This document shows positions 56,605 to 64,000 of a DNA stretch of 64,000 nt, piece by piece. Location: contig NZ_JACHFL010000023.1 in assembly GCF_014201875.1 (NCBI RefSeq), forward strand, positions 1-64,000, in the 5' to 3' direction. The first letter of the stretch is position 1. Each line of letters starts with the position of its first letter. This DNA is from Deinococcus humi. Its GTDB lineage: Bacteria > Deinococcota > Deinococci > Deinococcales > Deinococcaceae. Both the position numbers and the translations under genes were made by a program. The notes beneath the pieces are model-generated. The model did not search any database. It saw only the letters and a program-made list of their open reading frames with translations, and had not been told where the DNA came from.

Positions 56605-57776
56605 AGGCAGGCTCCTGGCGGTTGAAACAGGCAAGGCAACGGTTCCGAAGTGGGCGGCCCCTCGACAGGGCAAAAGGAAGCGGTGGGCTCTCGACTGCAG
56701 AGCCTACCGAAGGTGCCGCTTACCCTATGCCGTCAGGTGCTTTAAAAAGCTTGCCTTCCATGAATCGGCACTGAATTTTATAAAGTAATCTTCTGAACAC
56801 TATATTAAATGACCGAGGTTCATTCAGATTCGGAATGGATATCTAAAATGGCGGTCCAGAAGAAGTCAAGCAATTGAACTGTAAAATCACCTTTTTGATC
56901 CCTATGTAAGGAAGGAGATGGGTAATGCTCTCTTCGCCTGAGAGAACAGCCAGGCTGCAGTTCAGCCCCATCAACCGTGACCTGGCGCAGCAGTTTGGCG
57001 TTAGCGAATCCACTGTCTGTGCCGGACATGTTTCCCTATGGCGGGTTGGCGAGAGAGGCGGTAGGGATACAGGCCATCGTAGAGGATGTCCCTGGATGCC
57101 TAACCTCGTTGACAGTGATTGGACAGCCTTAAGGATCGATCAGGCCATGGGTTTGAGCGGTGGTGTCCAGCTTGGCCGGACGCTCCTGTCCTAGAAGTTC
57201 AGATTCAGGGGCTTCTTTTGTCAATAGGCACGCTTCAAGGAGGGTACCGGCATTTTGAGGTGGTTCGGGCTACCCCAACCATTCCAACAAAACGCGCTGA
57301 GGGCCCCTCTGTTTGACCGGTGGAATAAGGACAGGCAGACAGCTCTTGCTCCACCGCACCACGGCGCGGTGTGGTTCCCACAGATGGTGAAGTTCCTGGG
57401 GCATGGGCTGTGAGGCGTAGAGTGCTGAAGTGCTGGGCGTATCAGACCGGGCCATGCTTTACCGGGCAAAATCAGTTCAGGAGGGGCGCGCAACTGCACG
57501 TCCCTCCTGTCATTGATGTCTTTGCCGCCGCAGGTGCACCTGAACCTATTGAACTGCTTTGCTCAGTGGCCCAGCAGAGTGTCGTGAAAAACTGCGGGGC
57601 TACGTCGGCGGGTGAATTGATGAAATGGTTGACGGTGGGTAGCGGATCAGGGCAAAGCCCTGGCGTTCTTCTACGGAATCCCCTGACCGGCTCGCTAGTG
57701 GCTTGAGCACAAACGAGTCATGGCTTCATCCAGAAGGTGCTGGAACACGGCAACCCCTTTAGATTGAAACCACGTC
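56605..57776. other. Gene-poor stretch with a possible HTH fragment
   Basis: About 1,170 bases. The part near 56720-56920 is AT-rich. A frame starting ATG 56925, behind a GGAAGGAG ribosome-binding site, contains INRDLAQQFGVSESTV, which resembles the helix-turn-helix of a regulator or transposase, but the rest is not recognisable. Other open frames in both directions have no motif. I see this as decayed sequence. Confidence 0.35.
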
Positions 57777-58511
57777 TCAGGGTTTAACCACGAACCAGAC
57801 CTTGCCCACGTTCTGGCCGGTGGTGTCGCCGGGTTTGGTGTCTTTGGCCCAGAAATACAGCGGCTGACCGTCATAGGTGACCTGCAGCGCGCCGTCCTTG
57901 CGGGTGGTGGTGCCCAGTTTGCTGCCCTTTTCGGCCGGCAGATAAGCGGTCAGCAGCGGCGGCCAGGCGGCGGCGCAGCTCTCGTAGCAGTTGCTTACGC
58001 CTTTCTCATCCTTGGTGTACAGGTACAGGGTCATGCCGTTCGGGGCCACCAGATAGTCTCCCAACTCACCGCCTTTGACGGTGCTGACCGTGGGACCAGG
58101 ATTGATCGCGTACCAGACCTTGCCCACATCCTGCCCGGTGGTGTCGCCCGCCTTCTGATCGCGGACCCAGTAGTACAGCGGCCAGCCGTTATACGCCACC
58201 TGCTGCGAGCCGTCCTTGCGCTTGACCAGGGTCAATTTGCCGGGCATTCCTGCGGGCAGTTTGGGCAGGGCGTCGGACAGCAGCGGGGGCCAGGCCACGG
58301 CACACTGTTCATAGCAGTTGGTGACATTCGGGGTGTCTTTGGTGTACAGGTACAGCGTCATTCCCTTGTCCCCAGTCAGAATCGTGCCCAGTTTGGCGTC
58401 CTGGCGTAGGTCCAGTTGTGGGGTGGCGGCGTGGGCGGCGGAGAGGTTGGCGGCGGTGACACTGGCGAACAGGGCGAGGGCGGCGGCGCGGACAGTCCTG
58501 GTTTTGATCAT
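57777..58511 (-). CDS. Secreted protein with two COG4315-type repeats
   Basis: A 244-residue exported protein with a signal peptide ending in AAHAA (about residue 28). Two copies of a roughly 100-residue secreted repeat follow, each with MTLYLYTKD, NCYE-CA-AWPPLL and GDTTGQ-VGKVW. Proteins with this repeat are usually lipid-anchored or periplasmic and are often encoded with extracytoplasmic sigma factors. Here the gene follows the anti-sigma gene by 44 nt on the same strand, so it is probably a target or partner of the system. The function is unknown. Confidence 0.85.
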   Translation of the reverse strand: MIKTRTVRAAALALFASVTAANLSAAHAATPQLDLRQDAKLGTILTGDKGMTLYLYTKDTPNVTNCYEQCAVAWPPLLSDALPKLPAGMPGKLTLVKRKDGSQQVAYNGWPLYYWVRDQKAGDTTGQDVGKVWYAINPGPTVSTVKGGELGDYLVAPNGMTLYLYTKDEKGVSNCYESCAAAWPPLLTAYLPAEKGSKLGTTTRKDGALQVTYDGQPLYFWAKDTKPGDTTGQNVGKVWFVVKP

Positions 58512-58555
58512 GGGGAGCCTCCACTCACAGAAACGCAGCGCGGCGTCCTTTGGAT

Positions 58556-59260
58556 TCAGAGACTGGTCCAGCCGAGGACCAGGGTCGGTCTGGTCTGGCC
58601 GGTCATGTCGCGTCTCTCGTCTTCCAGGCTGACGCAGACGTAATCGCCGCTGCCCACGCTGGCTCCCAGGACGCCTCGGGTGCTGCGGGTGCTGGGCGTC
58701 AGTGGATCACCGCGCTTCCAGTTCGAGGCCACCCAGACCTGATAGACCTTGCCCGGCGCGGGCGGTGGCAGGACAAACAGAACCTCGCGGGTGGGAAGCA
58801 GCAGCAGGTGACCAGTTGAAGGGTTGTCCCTGGCCTGCAGATTCAGGACCGAAACCCCTGGCTGCGCCAGCCAGCCAGCCACCTGACGCTGCTCAGCCCG
58901 CAGAACACTGACCTGGGTCTGTTGCCAGCCTCCCCAGCCGATGGCGGCCGCACACAGCAGCGCGAGCCCGACGGGCAAAGCAAGACCGGATCGACGCGAG
59001 GAGGAAGGCAGCCTTGGTGTATGGCCTCGGCTCGCGCTGGCCGGTGCGGTCAGCCGCAGCGTCCGGCGGAGCGGTGGGAGCTCGCCCGCGCTGGGCAGCG
59101 ACTCTACCTGGGTCGCGAATTCCTCCCGCCAAGCCACGACCTGCGCCCGGCACGCTCCACAGGACAGCAGATGGCTTTCCGTCTGTCTCTGCACTTGGCC
59201 GCTCAGATCGCCCACCGCGTAAGCCCTCAGCACGCTTCTTTCGGGGTGTGGAGCGTTCAT
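58556..59260 (-). CDS. Membrane anti-sigma factor (RskA/ZAS type)
   Basis: A 234-residue single-pass membrane protein. The N-terminal cytoplasmic zinc-anti-sigma motif is HLLSCGACR (His30, Cys34, Cys37). A membrane helix at about 90-111 (SGLALPVGLALLCAAAIGWG) is followed by an RskA-like outer domain (PPPAPGKVYQVWVASNWKRG, VCVSLEDE). It should hold the ECF sigma factor inactive until an outside signal releases it. Its start overlaps the sigma gene stop by 4 nt. Confidence 0.85.
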   Translation of the reverse strand: MNAPHPERSVLRAYAVGDLSGQVQRQTESHLLSCGACRAQVVAWREEFATQVESLPSAGELPPLRRTLRLTAPASASRGHTPRLPSSSRRSGLALPVGLALLCAAAIGWGGWQQTQVSVLRAEQRQVAGWLAQPGVSVLNLQARDNPSTGHLLLLPTREVLFVLPPPAPGKVYQVWVASNWKRGDPLTPSTRSTRGVLGASVGSGDYVCVSLEDERRDMTGQTRPTLVLGWTSL

Positions 59261-59787
59261 GAACCCTCCAGGGTGCGGCGCATTCTCGCCAGGGCGCGGC
59301 GCACCCGCGTTTTCACGGTGCCCAGCGGCAGGGCATGTGCGCTTGCAATTTCACCGTGACTGAGGCCCAGAAAGAAGGAATCGTGGATCAACGTCTGGTC
59401 ATGCACTGACAGGCGCTCCAGCGCGCCGTGCACCACCATGCGGGTGTCCAGATCGGGGCCAGAACTGGGAGAGGGCATCTCGCCAAGCAGGGCCTCATCG
59501 CTGTCCAGAACAGGGCGCGCTCCACGGGCCCGTAGGCGGCTGAGGGCCTCGTTGCGGGCAACCGTGTACACGAAGGCGCGCGGCGACCCCAGTTCGGGCC
59601 GGTACTGGTGGGCCCGGCGGAAAAGGCGGTCAAACGTATCCTGTAGCACCTCCTGCGCCTCCTCGCGGTCCCCCAGCAGGCGCCAGGCCAGGGCATACAC
59701 ATGCCCACCCAACTGGCCATACAACTCAGTCAGCGCGTCCTCGTCTCCGTGGCGCAGCCGTAGCATCAGGGTCAGTTCATCCGTCAT
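59257..59787 (-). CDS. ECF sigma factor (SigK/RpoE-like)
   Basis: A 176-residue group-4 sigma factor. Region 2 is EEAQEVLQDTFDRLFRRAHQ to AFVYTVARNEALSRLRA and region 4 is DQTLIHDSFFLGLSHGEIAS to LPLGTVKTRVRRALARMR. It should direct RNA polymerase to promoters for an envelope or redox response. An in-frame ATG at 59811 is possible, but a TATCTT box only 3 nt before it places the transcript start close to or beyond that codon, which favours 59787. The 3' end overlaps the anti-sigma gene (ATGA). Confidence 0.9.
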   Translation of the reverse strand: MTDELTLMLRLRHGDEDALTELYGQLGGHVYALAWRLLGDREEAQEVLQDTFDRLFRRAHQYRPELGSPRAFVYTVARNEALSRLRARGARPVLDSDEALLGEMPSPSSGPDLDTRMVVHGALERLSVHDQTLIHDSFFLGLSHGEIASAHALPLGTVKTRVRRALARMRRTLEGS

Positions 59788-60107
59788 GGGTCGTCCGTCA
59801 TGGGCTTCCATTGAAAGATACGCGCCTCAAGGCCAGTTAGATTTCCCCGGATGGTCTCCGCTGATCGTGAGTTCAGGCTGGATCTGAAAACACTCGGACT
59901 GTGGGGAGCAGCGGACCGCTTCATCCGCTGTGGTGAAGTGGGACTGGCCGGTGTTTGAACGGCAGAGCTTTGGCCTAAATGTCCCTTGATCGCCATACTC
60001 CACCCATTGATGCTAGCTGATCCATTTAAATCGGATGCTCCAAAAATCGTCAAAGACAATCAAAATCATTACAATTTAGAACACGTTGTCTATACAGTTA
60101 TAACCGG

Positions 60108-60754
60108 GTGATGAAGCGCTTCTGGTCGGACAACGCCCTGCTCATCGTGCTGATGGGTTTCTTCATGCTGTTCTGGATAGCACAGGCCGGGAGGGGTTGG
60201 GCCGTCCACAACAGGGAACTCGAAGAACTCAAGCAGCACACCCTGAACTTGGCCCAGTACTTGGCCTCCTCCCACTTCTGGTCTGCCACGGCGGAGAACT
60301 GGGAGAGCGAGTTCCTGCAGCTGGGCGCGTATGTGGTGCTGACCATCCACCTGAAGCAGCGCGGCAGCGCTGAGTCCAATCGTTACGACGACGAGAAGGA
60401 CGAGACGCAGCGCCAGCAAGACGAGCAGGAAAAACGTGCTGCGGCCGTGGCCAGGTTCTGGCAACGCAATTCGCTGACCCTGGCACTGCTGGGGCTGTTC
60501 GCGATCTCAATGATGCTCCACCTGCGCAATTCCTGGCAGGATGACAATCTGGAAAGGCTCGCACGCGGTCAGGACGCCGAATCGCTCTGGGCTTTCCTGC
60601 GCGAGCCCGAATTCTGGTTTGAGTCCTTTCAGAACTGGCAAAGCGAGTTCTGGCCGTCGCGGTCATCGTGGTGCTGACTGTCTTTCTGCGTCAGGTGGGC
60701 TCGTCGCAGTCCAAGCGACTGGGCGAGCCGCACCGCAAGACTGGCGATGACTAA
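60108..60754 (+). pseudogene. DUF6766 membrane protein, frameshifted near its end
   Basis: The frame encodes a protein with two similar halves, each with a membrane helix (LLIVLMGFFMLFWIA and LTLALLGLFAISMML) and an ENWESEFLQLG or QNWQSEF motif followed by another hydrophobic strand, the DUF6766 pattern. After QNWQSEF the frame derails and stops at 60677. Adding one C at about 60651 restores LAVAVIVVLTVFLRQVGSSQ and a stop at 60754, matching the end of the first half (YVVLTIHLKQRGSAES). So the gene is broken by a one-base deletion, or the sequence contains an error. Confidence 0.7.
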
Positions 60755-60782
60755 CCGGCGCCGTAATGGCTCGTGCGGCGCC

Positions 60783-61874
60783 TCAGCCCTCGGTCCAGAC
60801 CCGCTCGCCCTGGATCCGCAGACGTGACAGGCGCAGGGTGCGTTTCCCCTTGGCCTTGTAGCCGACCGCGCCCCGGGTCCACGCGTGGTACATCAGGTGC
60901 CACTCTCCCGCGTGATCTCGGAAGGCGCACGCATGTCCCGGTCCGTGAAGCGCTCCAACAGTTGCCAGGAGCGGCTCTGTCGACTTCCTGAATGGCCCCA
61001 GCGGGCTCGCGCCGACCGCATGACCCTGCGCGTAGCTGGCGTTGTCGTACTCGCCGCAGGCATAGATCAGGTGAAAATGATCCCCTTCTTCGATCACCTG
61101 CGGCGCCTCGACCAGCTCGCATTCCCACTCATGGCTTGCCCCCAGCAGCGGACGAGCACACCCTATGAAGCGCCCGCATGGGGAGAGCTGGGCGCCCCAT
61201 AGCGTGGTGGGGAGGCCGACTGCGTTGCCGTCGTTTTTCCAGTAGAGGTAGGCCGTGCCGTCCTCACGTACCAGGGTGCCCGCGTCGATGGCCCCACCCA
61301 GCGCACGCATCTCGATCATCGGCCGATCCGCGGCGATGAACGGCCCCTGCGGCGAGTCGGACAGGGCGCAGCCGATGACCTGCACCCCGGTCCCGATCAG
61401 CCGCGCTGTGAAGTAGAGGGCGAAGCCGCCGTTCGGCAGCCGCGTCACCTCAGGCGCCCAGGTCAACCCACGCTGCGCCCAGGCGGGCAACGTTGGCATG
61501 GCGTCGCAGACGTACGTCAGGGTTTGCTGCAGATCGCCGGTGCGGAGCAGCGGGACGTTCCCCATGGTCACCGAGTTGGTGGTGTACACCCAGTACACTC
61601 CGTCCGCGCGCACGACGCAGGGATCCGGCAGATCCTGGGGCAACAGTGAGCGTGACAGCGTGTGGCGCTTGGAGGGGCGCGGCTGATCGATGAGTTCCAG
61701 CGCCGCGCTTTCAGGAACATTGATCTCATCCTGTTCGCGCAGGCGGCGTGGCGGCACCGCGCCTGCTGGGCCGCTGGCCCGTCCTCTATGGAGGGTCAGA
61801 GCGCGCTGGGGGTGCGAGGCGCGCTGCAGATCGGAGACCGGGATAGAAGCGCCTTGGCGGGGACGTAGGGTCAT
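60783..61874 (-). CDS. Glycoside hydrolase family 43
   Basis: A 363-residue enzyme with the five-bladed beta-propeller pattern of GH43. The catalytic base lies in LPDPCVVRADGVYWVY, the pKa modulator in GAIDAGTLVREDGTAYLYWK and the acid in ECELVEAPQVIEEGDHFHLI. Likely substrates are arabinan or xylan-type sugars. No signal peptide is seen; the first 85 residues (Arg/Pro-rich, TLRPRQGASIPVSDLQRA) are atypical, so the true start may be further in. A TAAATT box 8 nt before the ATG at 61874 nonetheless supports that start. Confidence 0.85.
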   Translation of the reverse strand: MTLRPRQGASIPVSDLQRASHPQRALTLHRGRASGPAGAVPPRRLREQDEINVPESAALELIDQPRPSKRHTLSRSLLPQDLPDPCVVRADGVYWVYTTNSVTMGNVPLLRTGDLQQTLTYVCDAMPTLPAWAQRGLTWAPEVTRLPNGGFALYFTARLIGTGVQVIGCALSDSPQGPFIAADRPMIEMRALGGAIDAGTLVREDGTAYLYWKNDGNAVGLPTTLWGAQLSPCGRFIGCARPLLGASHEWECELVEAPQVIEEGDHFHLIYACGEYDNASYAQGHAVGASPLGPFRKSTEPLLATVGALHGPGHACAFRDHAGEWHLMYHAWTRGAVGYKAKGKRTLRLSRLRIQGERVWTEG

Positions 61875-61882
61875 CTGGCTGC

Positions 61883-61888
61883 AATTTA
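61883..61888 (-). promoter_or_regulatory. -10 box of the GH43 gene
   Basis: TAAATT on the minus strand, 8 nt before the ATG at 61874, indicates a leaderless message. Confidence 0.4.
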
Positions 61889-62521
61889 GCGGTTAGACAA
61901 TTACTGAAATCTTAAGGCCGAATGAAGACCTCCGACGGACTAGCATCGAGAATGGACGACAAAAAATTGCGTACGGAAGTGGCCGTGGCATTTGTCAGAG
62001 TGTGAGCCTCACTGATGTGGAGATGCGTGTTCGCGGTGCTGACTAATAGGCAAATTTCAGCGTCTCCTCAGCCGCTCCCAGGACCCCGTCCCGGTCAGGT
62101 TGAAGGCACTCTTAAGGATGAGCCGAGCCCAGACTGGCTCCACTCACTTGCACTTACCTTAAGCCCATCAGCGCTCCAATCACCAATGAATGAACACTGG
62201 ATGAGAAATATGCCATATGGACTCCCGCCGCTCGCGTTGCACACTGATCGGGCAATGCACCGGGCAACTCGACGTGGGTGCAGTTGGTACTTTGCGTTGC
62301 CATATCACTCCCAGTTGAGCGGCGCAACCTTTCTTCAGGGTTCAATCCAGAGTACGCTGTGATGCGGGTCGGGCGGAGCCAGTCATGGTGATGTCGACGC
62401 ACATCCGGACAACGCGCATATTCGCGGCCTCCAAGCAGTCTCATGAAGGCCACAGAACGGCCGGCGCAGGTGACATGATGGCTTCTCTTGAGCATGATCT
62501 GGTGGATCAACTTGCAGACCA
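61889..62521. other. Intergenic stretch, nothing recognised
   Basis: About 630 bases. A minus-strand frame (62154-62522) is open but has no recognisable motif and directly abuts the end of the ankyrin gene. Confidence 0.3.
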
Positions 62522-63253
62522 TCAGTCGGACATGTTTTCGAGAAGCTTCTCCATTTCTGTATAGCCGCGCTGACGGGCGTGTTGCACCGGGGTGACGCCC
62601 TCATGGTCCGCGATGGTGCGGTCTGCGCCGTGGGTCAGCAACTCGCGCACGATCTCGGTGTGGGTGGGGCCGCCGTCACCCAGGATCACGGCTTCGAGCA
62701 AGGCGGTCCAGCCCAGATTGTTCACATGGTTCACGTTGATGCGGGTGGTCCGCAGAAGCTCGCGGACGTACGCCAGGTGGCCCCGATCGGCGGCGGGAAT
62801 CAGGGCGGTGCCGCCGTAGCGGTTGGTGCGGCTCAGGTCTGGTCCGGCTTTAAGGACCTCGCGGAGCATGGCGACGCTGCCGGTTTCGCCGGTAAGCAGC
62901 AGCGCATTGTTGCGCCCCTCGTCCTGCGGATCGGGGTTGGCTCCCGCCGCGATCAGCGCGCGGGCGACGGCCACATGGTCTCCCCAGGCCGCCCAGGTCA
63001 GTGCCGTGCGTCCACTGAGGTCTGTGGCGTTGGCCGACGCCCCTGACTTCAGCAGGGTCTGAATCTGCTCAAGTTCACCGTTCTTGGCAGCCTGAAGCAG
63101 TCGCTCATCCAGCATGATCTGTGGTTTGGAGGTGTTCACTGCCGCCCCCCTCGCACCGCCCTGTGCAGAACCCGAAGCTGGAAGTAGCGTGACACTGCCC
63201 AGCAGCGTCAGTGTGAGCATCGCGCCCCTGAACAGCTTCGGCATAGCTACCAT
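62522..63253 (-). CDS. Exported ankyrin-repeat protein
   Basis: A 243-residue protein with a signal peptide (MLTLTLLGSVTLLPASGSAQ, about 12-31) and about five ankyrin repeats: ERLLQAAKNGELEQIQTLLK, GRTALTWAAWGDHVAVARAL, NNALLLTGETGSVAMLREVL, GGTALIPAADRGHLAYVREL and GWTALLEAVIL with a final VTPVQHARQRGY. It probably binds a partner protein in the cell envelope. It starts 1 nt after the stop codon of the HbpS-like gene, so they form an operon. Starts at 63253 and 63244 are both possible. Confidence 0.85.
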   Translation of the reverse strand: MVAMPKLFRGAMLTLTLLGSVTLLPASGSAQGGARGAAVNTSKPQIMLDERLLQAAKNGELEQIQTLLKSGASANATDLSGRTALTWAAWGDHVAVARALIAAGANPDPQDEGRNNALLLTGETGSVAMLREVLKAGPDLSRTNRYGGTALIPAADRGHLAYVRELLRTTRINVNHVNNLGWTALLEAVILGDGGPTHTEIVRELLTHGADRTIADHEGVTPVQHARQRGYTEMEKLLENMSD

Positions 63254-63254
63254 C

Positions 63255-63782
63255 TTACTTGCCCAGAACTGTAGCCACCGCGTCGGTGCCGCATTTCTCG
63301 TCGATCAGGCCGCTGGGTGCGCCGCCCACACCCACCGCGCCCACCACGGCACCATCCACGCGGATCGGGGCGCCGCCCGCCAGCACCAGGTAGCCGGGGA
63401 TGTCGGCCAGGCCGGGATTGCTGGGCAGATTCTTGGCGATGTCGCTGGTCAGCGCACGTGCGCTGGCGCTGGTGAATGCCTTACCAGCGCTGGCCCCCAG
63501 CGTGTGCGGCCCGGCGTTCTCGGCACGGGCCACGGCCAGGGTCACACCGCTCCGGTCCACCACGGTGACGCTGACGTTGTAGCCCAGCTGCGCGCAATTG
63601 TTCACGGCCAGCGTGGCAATCCGGCTGGCGGCGCTCAGGCTCAGGCTGGCCGGGGTGACTGTAGTGGTGGTCGCCAGCTGGATCGGCGCAGGTGTAGTCT
63701 GCGCGGCGGCCACCGGGACGATGAACAGGGCGACGGTGGACATGGACAGCAGGGCACTCGGCAGCTTCTTCATGCCAGTCAT
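63255..63782 (-). CDS. HbpS/GlcG-type heme-binding protein, exported
   Basis: A 175-residue protein with a signal peptide (LLSMSTVALFIVPVAAAQT) followed by the HbpS/GlcG domain: ATLAVNNCAQLGYNVSVTVV, DRSGVTLAVARAENAGPHTL, SAGKAFTSASARALT, GYLVLAGGAPIRVDGAVVGA and GVGGAPSGLIDEKC. Relatives bind heme or cobalamin and can act as redox or iron sensors outside the cell. The partner ankyrin gene follows immediately. AGG lies just before the ATG at 63782. Confidence 0.8.
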   Translation of the reverse strand: MTGMKKLPSALLSMSTVALFIVPVAAAQTTPAPIQLATTTTVTPASLSLSAASRIATLAVNNCAQLGYNVSVTVVDRSGVTLAVARAENAGPHTLGASAGKAFTSASARALTSDIAKNLPSNPGLADIPGYLVLAGGAPIRVDGAVVGAVGVGGAPSGLIDEKCGTDAVATVLGK

Positions 63783-64000
63783 CCTGCGCCTGACATGAGG
63801 AAAAAGGTATCCGTGTAATTTGCATTGGAACTCCGTAGTTTTACGGAGGAGGTGAACTTTGAGGCGGGGCTAGGGCGCCCTGGCGCTGGTGTCCGTTCGG
63901 ATCAGGTTGCCAGTGCGGAGGCATCAGTCAGCAGCACGACGCCTGCAACTCTCGAGACGCACTGAGCAAACCATTAGACGAAGTGTCTCTATGAGGTTGA
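63783..64000. other. Right edge of the window, upstream of the HbpS-like gene
   Basis: Contains the promoter region of the HbpS-like gene and a small hairpin at 63831-63848 (CTCCGTA/TACGGAG). The hairpin abuts a GGAGGAGG sequence and a possible 37-codon GTG-started frame at 63852-63965, which has no family resemblance. Confidence 0.3.

Noticed and set aside
56925..57194. A small gene with good ribosome-binding site and an HTH-like segment
   Set aside because: Only about 15 residues look like a helix-turn-helix and the remainder has no protein-like pattern, so it is noted only within the gene-poor stretch.

Overview
The window looks like a chromosome or large-plasmid segment of a Deinococcus species. 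GC content is high, and about a dozen genes have a TANNNT -10 hexamer only 5-10 nt before the start codon, the leaderless layout common in Deinococcus. Gene content agrees: a lexA-imuB-dnaE2 mutagenesis cassette without imuA, GAF-type sensor kinases with single-domain response regulators, DUF6766 and DUF4132 proteins, and a Cys-His-His CsoR as in Thermus. I found no rRNA, tRNA, CRISPR array or intact insertion sequence. Several stretches hold broken genes.

Layout. 0-9 kb: the 3' end of an unidentified gene, a lone asparagine-synthase-like protein without the glutaminase cysteine, a triple-GAF histidine kinase and a large secreted ExeM/NucH-type nuclease. 9-12 kb: an SDR oxidoreductase and a peptide-type ABC substrate-binding protein. 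11.8-17.5 kb (minus strand): SOS mutagenesis operon lexA-imuB-DUF6504-dnaE2, with dnaE2 broken by one base, and a divergent gene resembling DinI. 17.6-26.5 kb: peptidase E, then a c-di-GMP block (an EAL protein overlapping a LOV-GGDEF protein, a LOV-like GGDEF protein lacking the photoactive cysteine, a GAF-GGDEF protein) interrupted by a PBP4-type D-Ala-D-Ala carboxypeptidase. 27-29.1 kb: a TetR/membrane-protein pair, a broken ATPase-type regulator and two tiny ORFs. 29.1-33.1 kb: a MarR-controlled cluster resembling quinone/catechol detoxification (FMN reductase, two extradiol-dioxygenase-like proteins, truncated DoxX) whose three promoters share one palindromic core.

33-51 kb: a response regulator, a ZIP transporter, an APH-family kinase, a giant DUF4132 protein with a small partner and a divergent dual-specificity phosphatase, AraC, VOC and DUF1801 genes (the last with its start site inside a long inverted repeat), a winged-helix regulator overlapping a serine hydrolase, an orphan RHH protein, a MerR-MBL unit with a 20-bp-spacer promoter, an alpha/beta hydrolase, and a response regulator preceded by a decayed histidine kinase.

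51-64 kb: a copper unit (copA divergent from copZ-csoR-glutaredoxin), a SET-type MFS exporter, an ECF sigma/anti-sigma/secreted-repeat operon, a frameshifted DUF6766 gene, a GH43 glycosidase, and an HbpS-like/ankyrin operon.

The best-supported functional modules are DNA-damage mutagenesis, light- and nucleotide-linked signalling, electrophile detoxification and copper homeostasis. All function calls come from reading motifs and gene order; no database search was run.
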